Source of the DNA: Neonectria sp. B-13
Taxonomy: Eukaryota; Ascomycota; Sordariomycetes; Hypocreales; Nectriaceae
Assembly (NCBI GenBank): GCA_002682825.1
Contig: NOKP01000026.1
Coordinates: 186,001-250,000 of the forward strand
Direction: 5' to 3'
DNA length: 64,000 nucleotides
A model generated the notes under the pieces. The model ran no database searches, was not told where the DNA came from, and saw only the letters and a list, made by a program, of their open reading frames with translations. This document shows positions 1-9,609 of this stretch, piece after piece. A program made the position numbers and the translations under genes. Each line of letters opens with the position of its first letter. The stretch's first letter is position 1.

Positions 1-805
1 TCATCCTCCTTAGCTCATACAGCCAAAACGGACCGAATGGCCAGTTTCTCTGATCACAGCACTGACTGAAGCCCTGGCTGCAGTGTTTCCTGTGCCTAAA
101 ATGTTATAGCCGTAGTATCAGATTATTTTCTGTTAGCGTGTGTACGAAGAAGCAGCTGGAAGGATATTACTACTATAATAGGTTGATAATTGTGATTCAA
201 AAGATAGACGAATCTTCACAGTAGAGCCCTCTTAACTAAGAAGAGGCAAGGGGTTCGAACAGCTACCTCCGAATTAAGTTGCTCTGGTTATGATCGAGAT
301 TTCTTCTGGGCTGAACAAAGATCAAATGCTAAGAGAAGAAAAAAGGGCAGGCCTAACTTTCTCCGTCACCCAGAAGTTAGTTCCATCACACGATACTTGA
401 ACCCACCTTCCGATTTCCAATACTTCGTAGCAGTATCCCCTATCATTCTCCTTAACCTCACGGCATACTGGACACATATTGTTCAAAAGACTATGGAACA
501 GACGCGAACGGGAGAAGAGATGAATCCATGCTCCGTACTCTTCCACGATGCACCTTCAGCATGCCCATAATAAATACTATGATAGAACATGCAATGTGGA
601 AACGATGTTTCAATGATGCTTGGCAAAGAACACAAGGGCAAACTTCGAAAGTTGTCTTCAGCGGGCACTCCTGCCTCAATTGGCTTTAATTGGCGCTTGA
701 GGGAGCACTGATCTACGCCGCAAATTTTATGTGGAATTAGAGTTCATGGTAGGGTCTAGAATGATGTTGAATTAATTGTAAATACAGCACTATCTCAGGT
801 AGATC
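1..805. other. Left-edge stretch without a supported gene
   Basis: Only short frames are present here. On the minus strand between about 320 and 680, two overlapping frames contain Cys-rich stretches such as CPVCRE and CPCVLC. They sit in different frames with no clear intron between them, so this could be a decayed small gene. I do not call it. The remainder is AT-richer intergenic DNA downstream of the beta-helix gene. Confidence 0.5.
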
Positions 806-2348
806 CTAGTTGGCAAGGGGCTTAGCAGAGCCACCTCCTGACAACTTGACGGTGCGGCCACTCAGCCAACGACTCTTGGTAGCGCTAGAGTTGTAATAGA
901 GCGTATGGCCATTGCTGTGGATGTTTGATAGAGTGTGGTCCTTGTCTGTCAGGTTCTGGACAGTCGTCGATTTAGTCAGGGTCCAGTTGCTTGTGCTGTC
1001 AAGCGCGATATCAAACGACGCCTCGCCGTATCCAGAATAGGCCGCACCAGTCCAAGAGCTGTACGACTTCAACGCCCAAGAGATGTAGCTACCGTTGTAC
1101 GCGACCAAATCACCAGTGAGTGTAGACTCGACCACATTGGCAGTCACCCGGGCGGGCTTCAGGTTGCTGTTCTCCTCGTAGCCAGCGTAATGGTTGAAGT
1201 CCTGGGTGATTTGGGAGAAGTTGGCAGAAACCAGCACGCCGGAGGTATGATTGATCTGGCTGTTGTCAATCAAAACGTCGATGATGGTGTTGCCGAACCA
1301 CAGTCCAGGCATGGTCTTGCCGAGAGTCGTGATCTTGGAGTCCTTCAGTTTCAGGTTTGCGCCCGATTGTCGCTCTGACGAACTAAAGATTGCCACGCCG
1401 CCGAGAAGACCCGCCGTTGCGTCGCAGTTGACGAGGGTAGCGTTCTGCTTTCCATCCATAAAGACGACAGGGCCATTGTCGGCATGTGAGATGACATTCT
1501 CTGCGTAGATTTCTCCCAGGGCGTAATATGTAGCTGAGCCAACACCAGCTACATGAGATACCGAGTCGTACACCTTGATATAGCCAGCAGGCGCGTCTCC
1601 GGAAAAGGCTGAGGAACGCGTCCCGCCTGAGAAGTGGTTCAGGTTGCGACCAATGATGGTTCCGTTGCCAGAAGCGTAGAGGCCATGGGACACAGGCCCG
1701 CTAGAGTAGAGCCAGGCATTGTTGAGCTTTACAACAGTCCCCGTGCCATACGAGTAGACATTGGCAGCACCATTGTGGACAGTAATGTTCACATGCTCTA
1801 GAGTGGCAGAGGAGTCGTTTGCCTAGATTTAATATCAGCACTCTGTAGAGTGTAGTTCACGTTCAACTCATATGGAGACATTGGAACATTATAATCCGAA
1901 ACAATTACTGTAACATACCACGTTGACTGCCGCGTTGAATCCGTAGAAACTAGCCGTGTTGAGGTTGGTGGAGTATCCCGTTTTCAAGATGTCGACATGC
2001 GAGGCCGTGAGATGAGCACCATCTGAGACGACTATGACACTGGTGTCATTCTTGTTCGTTGAGAAAGCTTTATGCTGTACAGTCTTGTGCCCATGGTTAA
2101 AGTAGTAGGCCGATTTCACTATAGCAAGGACAAGTGATTAGCTATGTGAATGTCGACTTGGATATCAGTGAAATGTGAGTTGACATACGGTCGGATGGCT
2201 GGCTTTCAATGAACGGAATGTCATAATCGGCCAGAATCGCATTGTCATCTGCCCAATTACTTGGGAGAATGGTGTCAGACGGATCATTGACGGTGATAGT
2301 GGCGGCAGCAGCGCGCAGCAACGCAGCAAAGACGAGGTAAGATGCCAT
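806..2348 (-). CDS. Putative secreted right-handed beta-helix (pectate-lyase-fold-like) protein
   Basis: Three exons are inferred: 2348-2189, 2118-1919 and 1822-806, giving 458 residues. The introns use GTATGT donors and CTATAG/TCTAG acceptors, with branch-like GCTAAT and GCTGAT. The N-terminus MASYLVFAALLRAAAA looks like a signal peptide. The rest is rich in short strands with Asn, Gly, Ser and Thr, and has recurring pieces such as GLYASGNGTII, LKDSKITTLG and NSQINHTSGVLV, which is typical of parallel beta-helix proteins. I see no catalytic motif that would fix it as a pectate lyase or glycoside hydrolase. It is probably extracellular or cell-wall associated; the substrate is unknown. The start was chosen because it places the hydrophobic leader directly at the N-terminus. 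The family assignment is an inference from composition. Confidence 0.72.
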
Positions 2349-2439
2349 GGTGAATCTCGGGGGTGGGAGAATGTCAGAGCTGGAGCTGGTTTGCCTGCTT
2401 GAGTCCTGATACATCGAATCTTGAATGAACTAATGGCTC

Positions 2440-2449
2440 TATATATATA
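2440..2449. promoter_or_regulatory. TATA-like element
   Basis: A palindromic TATATATATA lies about 92 nt upstream of the beta-helix gene's ATG on the minus strand. It is also about 50 nt upstream of the plus-strand ATG at 2501. Spacing fits a TATA box for the minus gene. There is no experimental support. Confidence 0.45.
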
Positions 2450-2500
2450 GTAATTCTAGATTGCATACATCAATACGCTGTACGAGAGTACGTAAACACC

Positions 2501-2960
2501 ATGCAGGGATTAGCATCGGGATGTGGCCGCCTGCGATATAAGTTCGGCTCCACACGTTCTACCCCGCAAGATCTCCCGACAAGGCGGAGACTCAAAGAAT
2601 CGATAGACCACATAGAGCAACTATTGGACACCGGGTTGTCTTTGCCTTGCGATCATCCCTACTTCCCCGCGTTCGGGAGCTTAGTGTCCCTGCTTACCCC
2701 AGACTTCGGGTCGGGCCCGCCTTGTGACGAGGGAACGGACATGCCAGAATGGAGTGTTGTGGCCGAGCTCGTACAGTGAGTTCATCTTAGTCCAAACGAT
2801 GAGAAAGCTTATAAATTTGGATCGTCAACTAGGCAGATTAGATTACTATTTACAGATGTGCAAGAGGCCTTGTCGTTAGACCCGACAGTGTTATTGTCTA
2901 CGACTCTGAACAGCAAACTTGAAATGTCGCTGTTTCTATTCTCTAGCCTATACCCAGTAC
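2501..2960 (+). other. Possible short gene or gene remnant, unresolved
   Basis: An ATG at 2501 opens 92 codons of ordinary-looking protein (pieces such as SIDHIEQLLDTGLSLP and HPYFPAFGSLVSLL) ending VVAELVQ. A GTGAGT donor directly follows at about 2778, and a TTTACAG acceptor sits near 2855. Downstream, two frames remain open for a short distance: one reads CARGLVVRPDSVIVYDSEQQT and stops, the other reads VQEALSLDPTVLLSTTLNSK and stops near 2978. I recognise no family. It may be a two-exon gene of about 115 residues or the remnant of a larger one. Confidence 0.3.
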
Positions 2961-3840
2961 CAGGGGGCACCACCTAATCCCCAGCATTTGCGACAGGGAG
3001 TCGAAGTTCGGATGAACCCTCCCCCACATCAAAGCCGGGACGAAATAAAGGCTACCCCATTCCTGAAGTGACTCTGGAGTTGAAATGTCGGCCGAATGCC
3101 ACTGGTGCGGACCACCCGATGTGACCTAAACCGCTTCGACGAGATATTGCTCAAGTGGATGGCCAAGCTCGGCTATTGTCTCCCGGGGACGGAGCTGCGT
3201 TCTTTTCTTGGATATGTCCCCCGCTTTGATCAAGAGTCGTCGTCATCGTCTAAGTCAGTGGTTGTTTAGTGCTCTGCCCTGGGACCCTCAGACCTGATAC
3301 CTTACATCTACCTAAGCTTCGGCACTAAACTGCCAGACAATCTTACTACGTAGTAGACTTATAGTTGTCATAATAACAAAGTGAAATGTGTCAATACCAA
3401 CGGTCTTTCCTACTATTCTCAGTGCAGCGATGAGCGAGGGACGTCCTCAACACCTTCTAGGAACGTAAGGTACCTATTATAGCTGCTTAATCGATTTATG
3501 CCGAAAGAATAAGATAATAGCTAAGCTAGTTCTCAGGTGTCTAACTATGTTCGATGAACTCAGCAAAGGTAGGCCATAACAAATCTATTAATCAATTGAC
3601 TACCTCTGGCATTGCCTCCCTTTGCAAGCCGTCCCAATTCACAAAAGCTGTGCCCAATCAGCGATCTTACAATGATTATTCATGTGAGCGTGATCATCCT
3701 CGACATCAAATCTCGTCAACCGCCTCTCGGACAGAATCCCGTCGCTGCCCCACTTGCAAACCGCATATATTTCGACACTTCGGAATTCACGTTCCGATGG
3801 CAACCAAGACTTGTAAACGTCACCAACGAATTTGTCCGCC
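2961..3840. other. Intergenic stretch upstream of the dioxygenase gene
   Basis: No convincing reading frame on either strand. The last 200-300 bases are the probable 5' leader and promoter of the dioxygenase gene. The first part may contain decayed continuation of the unresolved frame that starts at 2501. Confidence 0.5.
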
Positions 3841-5055
3841 ATGGCTTCTCAGGATTCTCAGCAGGCTGCTACCCGTGGCATTCTCTCAGACCAGGGCCAG
3901 TCTCGTCTTTACACCCTCTCGCCATCGCCATCGATAGAAGCCTTCAAGGCCATTTGCTCTCAGAACGCCACGAAAGAGCAGTACCCGTTGGCGACGGCCA
4001 TCGAGAAGAACATCCCCATCTACAAGCTTGCGCCCTACTCCTCGTTGACGGAAGAGCAGAAGCTAGCTCTCCAAGATGAGTGGTACCGCGTGCTCCTCCA
4101 CGGCCCAGGCGTCTTAGTCACCAGCGGTCTCTTCCCAGACAACGAAGTTATCGACACAGCTACAGAGGCCTTCTATGAAATCATCGAAAAGGAGAAGCAG
4201 TCGAACAAGACCGCTGGCGACCATTTCGCCGGCGCTGGCAAGAATGACCGCATCTGGAACTCGTTCAGCAAGCACGGCCTCGCCAACCCAGCCTCGTTCC
4301 TGAAATACTACTCGAACCCGTACCTGGACCTCATCGCCGGCGCTTGGTTGGGTCCCGGGTACCGCATGACCGCGCAGGCGAACAATGTGCGGCCCGGCGC
4401 TGGCGCCCAGGTCTCCCACCGCGACTACCACCTCGGCTTCATGTCCGCCGACCGGTGCGGCGGGTATCCGCGAGCCATGCAGGTGGCTAGCCAGTGCTTG
4501 ACGCTCCAAGGCGCCGTGGCCCATGTTGAGGTGCCCCTCGAGAGCGGACCTACACGCCTGCTCCCGTTCAGCCAGACCTTCTCCGCCGGATACATGGCGT
4601 ACCGCCTCCCCGAGTTCAACGACTTCTTCCTCAAGAACTTCGTTGCACTGCCGCTGGGGAAGGGCGACGGGCTTTTCTTCAACCCAGCCCTGTTCCACGC
4701 CGCGGGAGAGAACGTGTCGGCAGATATCAACCGCCTGGTGAACCTGCTGCAGATTAGTAGCGCATTTGGCAAGCCCATGGAGACGATTGAAGCGCTGCCA
4801 CTGATAGAAAGCAGCTGGGATCATCTCACTGCCTTGTACAAGGAGAAGGGCCTGAGTGACGAGGTCAAAACCTTTGTTGCCGCTGTTGGCGAAGGATATC
4901 CCTTCCCGACAAACTTGGACAACAACTCTCCAAAGTCGGATAGCATGGCGCCAGACTCCGAGCAGGATGTCATTCTGAGCGCTCTGGTGGCTGGCAGGAA
5001 TAAGGCTGAGGTTCTCGGTGATCTTGAGACGTTTCGGCACAATGCGAAGGCCTAA
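3841..5055 (+). CDS. Phytanoyl-CoA hydroxylase (PhyH)-like Fe(II)/2-oxoglutarate dioxygenase
   Basis: A single exon encodes 404 residues. The first ATG in frame is at 3841 (MASQDSQQ). The facial-triad pattern of PhyH enzymes is visible: HRDYH gives His193 and Asp195, and FHAAGENVSADINR gives the distal His286 with the 2-oxoglutarate-binding Arg298 twelve residues later. The preceding RPGAGAQVSHRDYH region is the usual PhyH context. Such enzymes hydroxylate lipid-acyl or small-molecule substrates using Fe(II), O2 and 2-oxoglutarate. Fungal members often act in secondary metabolism or fatty-acid alpha-oxidation, but no substrate can be read from this sequence. There is no peroxisomal SKL-type end (it ends HNAKA) and no signal peptide, so a cytosolic enzyme is likely. 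The 3' end converges on the METTL16-like gene, leaving 133 nt between stop codons. Confidence 0.85.
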   Translation: MASQDSQQAATRGILSDQGQSRLYTLSPSPSIEAFKAICSQNATKEQYPLATAIEKNIPIYKLAPYSSLTEEQKLALQDEWYRVLLHGPGVLVTSGLFPDNEVIDTATEAFYEIIEKEKQSNKTAGDHFAGAGKNDRIWNSFSKHGLANPASFLKYYSNPYLDLIAGAWLGPGYRMTAQANNVRPGAGAQVSHRDYHLGFMSADRCGGYPRAMQVASQCLTLQGAVAHVEVPLESGPTRLLPFSQTFSAGYMAYRLPEFNDFFLKNFVALPLGKGDGLFFNPALFHAAGENVSADINRLVNLLQISSAFGKPMETIEALPLIESSWDHLTALYKEKGLSDEVKTFVAAVGEGYPFPTNLDNNSPKSDSMAPDSEQDVILSALVAGRNKAEVLGDLETFRHNAKA

Positions 5056-5188
5056 TTGTGCACGACACTCAAAGCATAAAGATAAAAAAACAGACTGAAG
5101 TTGGATGAAGGCGGCACAACGATAGTGTATTAGCTCAGCGCTGGGAACAAGCCATATGCATCAAGCTCAAAATCGGAACCGATGCTTT

Positions 5189-6774
5189 CTACGTCTTTGA
5201 ATCGAGAAGTGACCGCCGAATCAATCTTAAGAACCCCTGAAAGCTTTCAAACGCCGTGGCATCGTGTCCCTCCACCCATCTACACCTAACAGAGACCTGG
5301 TCTTTTCCCACCCGAATAGAGAGTTTGAATGCGAAAGCACATTGTTTCTCTTCCGCCAAGTCCCGCTTTTCCGTCCCTTTTTCCTCCTCCGTCTCGCGCT
5401 TTCTTCTTCTTCGCCATGCACGACCCCAGACTTTGTCCACGGCGCGGCCCATGCCCTCCAGCCGAACTGGGTCCCAGTCCCAAGAGATCAAATCGAGCTT
5501 CGCCACACCATCGCTAAACGCCTCCGCAAAATTACCAATCTTCTCTAGGAGAGGCATGATGCGTATTTCCGCCTCTATCATGTCGGGCAGAATGCTCTTC
5601 GGCACCGCAGCGTTGATGCCCCGAGCCACGTCCTGGGCTGGCCGCATACCTCCGAAGCTCCATGCAACGGCCCACCGCCGTGTCTTGGAGCCCTGGATCA
5701 GCTCTGTGATGGCGTAATTGTCGATGCCGTTCTCGCGGAGCTTCCCGACGAAGTCTACGAGGCTTGTGAGGAATCCAAACATGGCTGTGTACCACTGCAC
5801 ACGCTCGCGCAGGACCAGCGACTCCTGGAGAATGCGACCGACGAAGCCTACTTCGCCGCCGTCGGCGACCATTTCAACCTTTGCGCCCGTGCATGCACTC
5901 AGTGGCGGCCGGGACTTTTGTGCAGCGCTGTTGGCCATGTCTTCCTCGGATTTGTAGAAGGGGGGGTTGTTCATGGTGAAGTCGATGGCGGCGATGCCGA
6001 GGTCATCAAGCGGGATGACCGAGTCTTCTGGTTTTCGCTGCACAACGTTGATCCGATGTTGGAGGTGATTTAAGGCTACGTTCTTTCTTGCAAACTCAAG
6101 ACTTCTGGCATCGATATCTATGGTTTGTTAGATGTGCTTCGTAACAAGCAGGTTGGTTTTACCTGTGGCGATGAAGGACCATGGTCTTTCGGTGCAGCCG
6201 AGGAGCGGATAGATGCAGCTTGCTCCAGTGCCAATGTCCAAACCAACAACTTTCCGGCCTGGTTTATCATAGGAACTAGTGTCTAGTAGACTTTTGAGCC
6301 ATAACAGGTAATTGTGTCTGTTCGTAACCTATGAGCGCATGTTAGCCACATTGTTTTCCACGTAACGGCAGATTAACTCACAGGAGGGCATAACCTGTCG
6401 TCAGGTAACTCAATCTGCAGATCGAAATCCAACTTGAGGAGCGTCTTAGTCAACTGCATGACGCATTTTGGATCGTTGAAAAAGTCTGCATGGTGTTGGT
6501 TCCACCTAAGACACTCTTGTTGAGAACGAACAAACGGCTATTCCTTGGAGGGGGATGAGGCATACACGTCGGCAAAGTCTGGATCCAATAGCGCCAGCTC
6601 TTTGAAGTTTGGCGGCCTTGCGTACAACTCCGCGAACCGACGATCTCGGGCCGCATCGTCCTCTGAGAAATTGAAATTCGTCTCAGTAGCCATTGGTTTC
6701 TCAGCGTCCGGGAGTTCATACAATGTCGACGATCCGCCGGCGACCTCTCTCTCGATTTTGCGTTTCTCGCCCAT
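5189..6774 (-). CDS. METTL16: METTL16-type RNA N6-adenosine methyltransferase
   Basis: Four exons are inferred: 6774-6566, 6505-6382, 6328-6163 and 6117-5189, giving 475 residues. Introns have GTATGC, GTGAGT and GTAAAA donors and correct phases. The order matches the METTL16/DUF890 family: an N-terminal RRFAELYARPPNFKELALLDP segment, then the SAM-binding GLDIGTGASCIYPLL, then the catalytic NNPPFY tetrad near the start of the last exon (TMNNPPFYKSEED), then FGGMRPAQDVARGI. Family members methylate the U6 snRNA ACAGAG box and related hairpins. The C-terminal part is Lys/Arg/Glu-rich (RRRRKRETEEEKG) and ends with a short conserved-looking tail. I do not see the large vertebrate-specific domain. 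The first ATG gives MGEKRKIEREV, a possible nuclear signal. Confidence 0.88.
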
Positions 6775-7131
6775 GTCGTGGCTGGTGTGCTTGGCGACCA
6801 GGGTGACGTAAAGGTGAAGCGATGTTTATGGAAGAATTGTGCTTCACAAAGTTATGTCGGCCCCACGATAAGCCAGAGAGGCCCCTGTCCGTCCCCACGA
6901 TGCGTTGGCGAAGTCGATTCTCACCGCACAGAGTTATCTTTCATGCGCGCCCAGATCGTGACGGGTTCAAAAGTCTTGGGTTCAAGTGCATTGTCGCAGT
7001 GTAAATTCATCAACAGTAAACTGAGGGTAAAAAGGTTGGAGAGAAAATAATCCAAAGAAAATGCAATGGCCCAGGCTTCGTTACAATCATGTCCTCGTAC
7101 TACGATATCCTCACCGCGCGACGCTGTCACC
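6775..7131. other. Intergenic region between two minus-strand genes
   Basis: About 360 bases holding the promoter of the methyltransferase gene and the 3' end of the next gene. I see no reading frame with protein-like composition and no obvious element. Confidence 0.5.
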
Positions 7132-8330
7132 CTACCAAAGCAAAACCCGCCATCGCCAACCCTCCAAGATCTTCATGTCCTTTTCATCAATGTCCGAGTC
7201 GCCGCGCTCAATCCGGGCGCAGAGCTTCTTCATTCGTTTCTGAGTGGTCCTAGCAACGCGCAGCGTAACCTCGTTCGAGAAGACGTAGAGCACCGCAAGA
7301 ACCATGAATGCCAGCTTGGCCCAGCGGCCTGTGCCAAAGAGGCCGTTCTTGATGTACTCAATAAGCCCCTTGGACTTGCGGAAAGCATGCTCTGTGTCGT
7401 TGGAAGAAGTCTGAGACTCATCGTCATGACTTCGGCGGAAGAACCGTCGGATGAGTGGGATGAAGCCCGCGCTTTAGCAGAATCGGTCAGCCAATGCACC
7501 TAAGGGAAAGCATACAAACAGGAGAGGATGGGGATTTACATGAAGCCGCCGATAATCCACCTCCGCCAGCGGTGGCTCTCGGCCACCTTGGCAAGGCCGC
7601 GCACCTCGCCTTGGAGGACTCTCAAATCGCTCAGGACGACGAAGGCTTGTTCTCGGATACGAGAGTCCAGCTCGTATGGCGACATGGCCGAGTCGCCAGT
7701 CTGTCGCCGGCGCTGCAGGCTGAGGTATTCGCGCAGGCCGAACTGACAGTTTGTTTTGAGAGCCTGAAGTTCTCGAAGGGACGTTGGAACGATGGTGGGT
7801 GCCATTTGGGTGCTAGGCCGAGCCACGTCGGCCATGCTGGTGCCCAAGCCCACGCCCACGCTACCGTTCAGGCCGCCACCGGGCTTGCCCTGATAATTGG
7901 GAATCTGCGACTCCGACGCCGGGCGGATCGGGAGACCAGGAGCAGGAACATCGGGGACGGGGATCCCGGGAGCTTGAGCTGGACCGGTGGCCGCCGAAGC
8001 GGGAGGGTAGTTCTGCGGGTTGTAACCCTGGGGGTCGTAGGGCTGGGAATCGTAGCCTTGGGTGGTGTAGTTTTCGGCGGTGTAATTTTGAGGACCGTAG
8101 CTCTGGGGGTTATAGTTCTGAGAGTTGTAGTCCTGGGAGTTGTAGTCCTGGGGGTTGTAGCGCTGTTGTCCGTAGGACTCGGACTGAGACTGGGACTGAG
8201 GCTGCGACTGACTCTGTCCCGGGCCCGTCGGCGGATATGAGTTGCCTCTGGCGGTGGGCGACGGACTGCGCAACGGCTGAGGATCCACGGCCCGAAGCGG
8301 CGACTTGGGCTTCTTGGACTTGGACGACAT
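7132..8330 (-). CDS. Uncharacterised membrane protein with Tyr-Asn-Pro-Gln-rich repeats
   Basis: Two exons are inferred: 8330-7540 and 7471-7132, giving 376 residues, with a GTAAAT donor, GCTGACC branch and AAAG acceptor. The N-terminus is basic (MSSKSKKPKSPLR) and followed by a Ser/Gln-rich run. After that come roughly a dozen short repeats of the form YNPQ/YNSQ/YDPQ, which at DNA level make a visibly repetitive stretch at about 8000-8170. The C-terminal half has a predicted hydrophobic segment across the splice junction (WIIGGFIAGFIPLI) and a second one (WAKLAFMVLAVLYVFSNEV), then a basic tail. An organelle- or ER-anchored protein with a disordered cytosolic arm is plausible. I do not recognise the family. 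The start was chosen as the first ATG that excludes the out-of-character upstream frame. Confidence 0.7.
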
Positions 8331-8715
8331 GATGACGTTGGCGAGAGCTCTATCGGTAGGAAATTCGGCAGAAGAAAGACCCATTGAGGAAGCAAAAGTG
8401 GTACACACGAGATTGCGGGAAACCTGAAAGTTCAACACCCAACGTAGCAATCGTGAAAGCGCTACGACATGTTCACGATGAGGCGATGGGATGACGGAGA
8501 GGCTGGTAAAACGAGGTCATGACGGCGGCGCTCGGCTAAAGGTGGGGTGTGGAATTCGGTGAGGCTGGGGAACGCATATGCAATATTCCGGGGGGGATGG
8601 CATTCGCTGGCAGAAGTGGAATATGCTTCAATGCGGAATATTGCCTGTGTGCTGTGGGCACCACCACGAACATAAGAAATCCACAGCACTCTCCCCGTCT
8701 AGAGCGTCGAGGTCT
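8331..8715. other. Intergenic region, no gene seen
   Basis: About 385 bases between two co-oriented minus-strand genes. Presumably it holds the promoter of the membrane-protein gene and the terminator of the next. It contains no frame of protein-like composition. Confidence 0.5.
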
Positions 8716-9609
8716 CTATGGTCGAAGCGCGCGATACATGCGCTGCGCCGGACCCTCAAAGCCCTCGCCCGGCAGCGCAAGCCTCATCCCCCGGAGCAGC
8801 TCGTCCTGGACGTCGGGGTCGAACCTGGCCCAGATCCGGTGAAGCTGCTCTACCAGGTCTCGGCGAATTCCCCGAAAGATGCCGGCAAAGGCCTGGAAGA
8901 GCACCGTCGTCTGCCACCCGCCGAACAGGTTGTGGACGTCTTGAAAGAGGATCTCGAGGAAGCCCATGATGTGGCCCAGCAACTCATCTGAGCACCCGAG
9001 GCCGCGGTCGTTGTCCAGCACGACGCACACGGCGTGCATGGTGGATGCCCACTCCCGGACGATGCCGCGCCGGTCGAGCTCGTCTTCGATCTGCTGTTGG
9101 GCCGCTCCGAACATGTCCATGTCTCCGGTGCGTGAGAACCGCTCAAGGTGGCCGAAAATGAAGCGAATTGCACAGCGGATCATGAACTCTGGGTGCTCTT
9201 CCACGATCGCTGGCGCAACGATGGGATCTAGGTCGAGGATGCCTCGTCGGACCGCATCTTGTGACCGCGGGAGGTATGTGAACAGTAATTCCCTGTCGAT
9301 GCTGTACCTGCCTTGGTTCACTGGTCTGCCCCCGCCGAACTCGTCTGACAGAGTAGCAACGATCATGTTTCGTCGTCGGGAGGGTGCCAATGCTGGTCCT
9401 CTCGGTCGGGCGAGGACGTTCTCTAAGCGGCCGAGACCAGGACGGTCCATCGGGGGAGGATAATCCACAAATGGATCTTCAAGATCGTAAAAGCGGTTGT
9501 TTAGATGAGGAGGGTCCTCGTTGATTGGGTAATCGTCCATCAACGCGTGATTTCGCCTCCATTCGAGACGGTCGTGGTGACGGCGAGGTCGTTGACGACG
9601 AGCGTTCAT
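8716..9609 (-). CDS. Uncharacterised 297-residue protein
   Basis: A single exon encodes 297 residues from the ATG at 9609 (MNARRQRPRRHHD). The reading frame stays open upstream but has no earlier ATG. The N-terminal third is Arg/Pro-rich and likely disordered (PFVDYPPPMDRPG, RPRGPALAPSRRR). The C-terminal two thirds look helical and folded (FMIRCAIRFIFGHLERFSR, GHIMGFLEILFQDVHNLFGG, RRDLVEQLHRIWARFDPDVQDELLRGM). I recognise no domain. The next gene on the same strand at 14.1-15.2 kb has a similar Arg/Pro/Gly-rich style but no sequence match that I can see. It is probably lineage-restricted. Confidence 0.65.
   Translation of the reverse strand: MNARRQRPRRHHDRLEWRRNHALMDDYPINEDPPHLNNRFYDLEDPFVDYPPPMDRPGLGRLENVLARPRGPALAPSRRRNMIVATLSDEFGGGRPVNQGRYSIDRELLFTYLPRSQDAVRRGILDLDPIVAPAIVEEHPEFMIRCAIRFIFGHLERFSRTGDMDMFGAAQQQIEDELDRRGIVREWASTMHAVCVVLDNDRGLGCSDELLGHIMGFLEILFQDVHNLFGGWQTTVLFQAFAGIFRGIRRDLVEQLHRIWARFDPDVQDELLRGMRLALPGEGFEGPAQRMYRALRP

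Noticed and set aside
4114..5040. 308-codon open frame on the minus strand
   Set aside because: Antisense shadow of the dioxygenase gene; no domain-like content.
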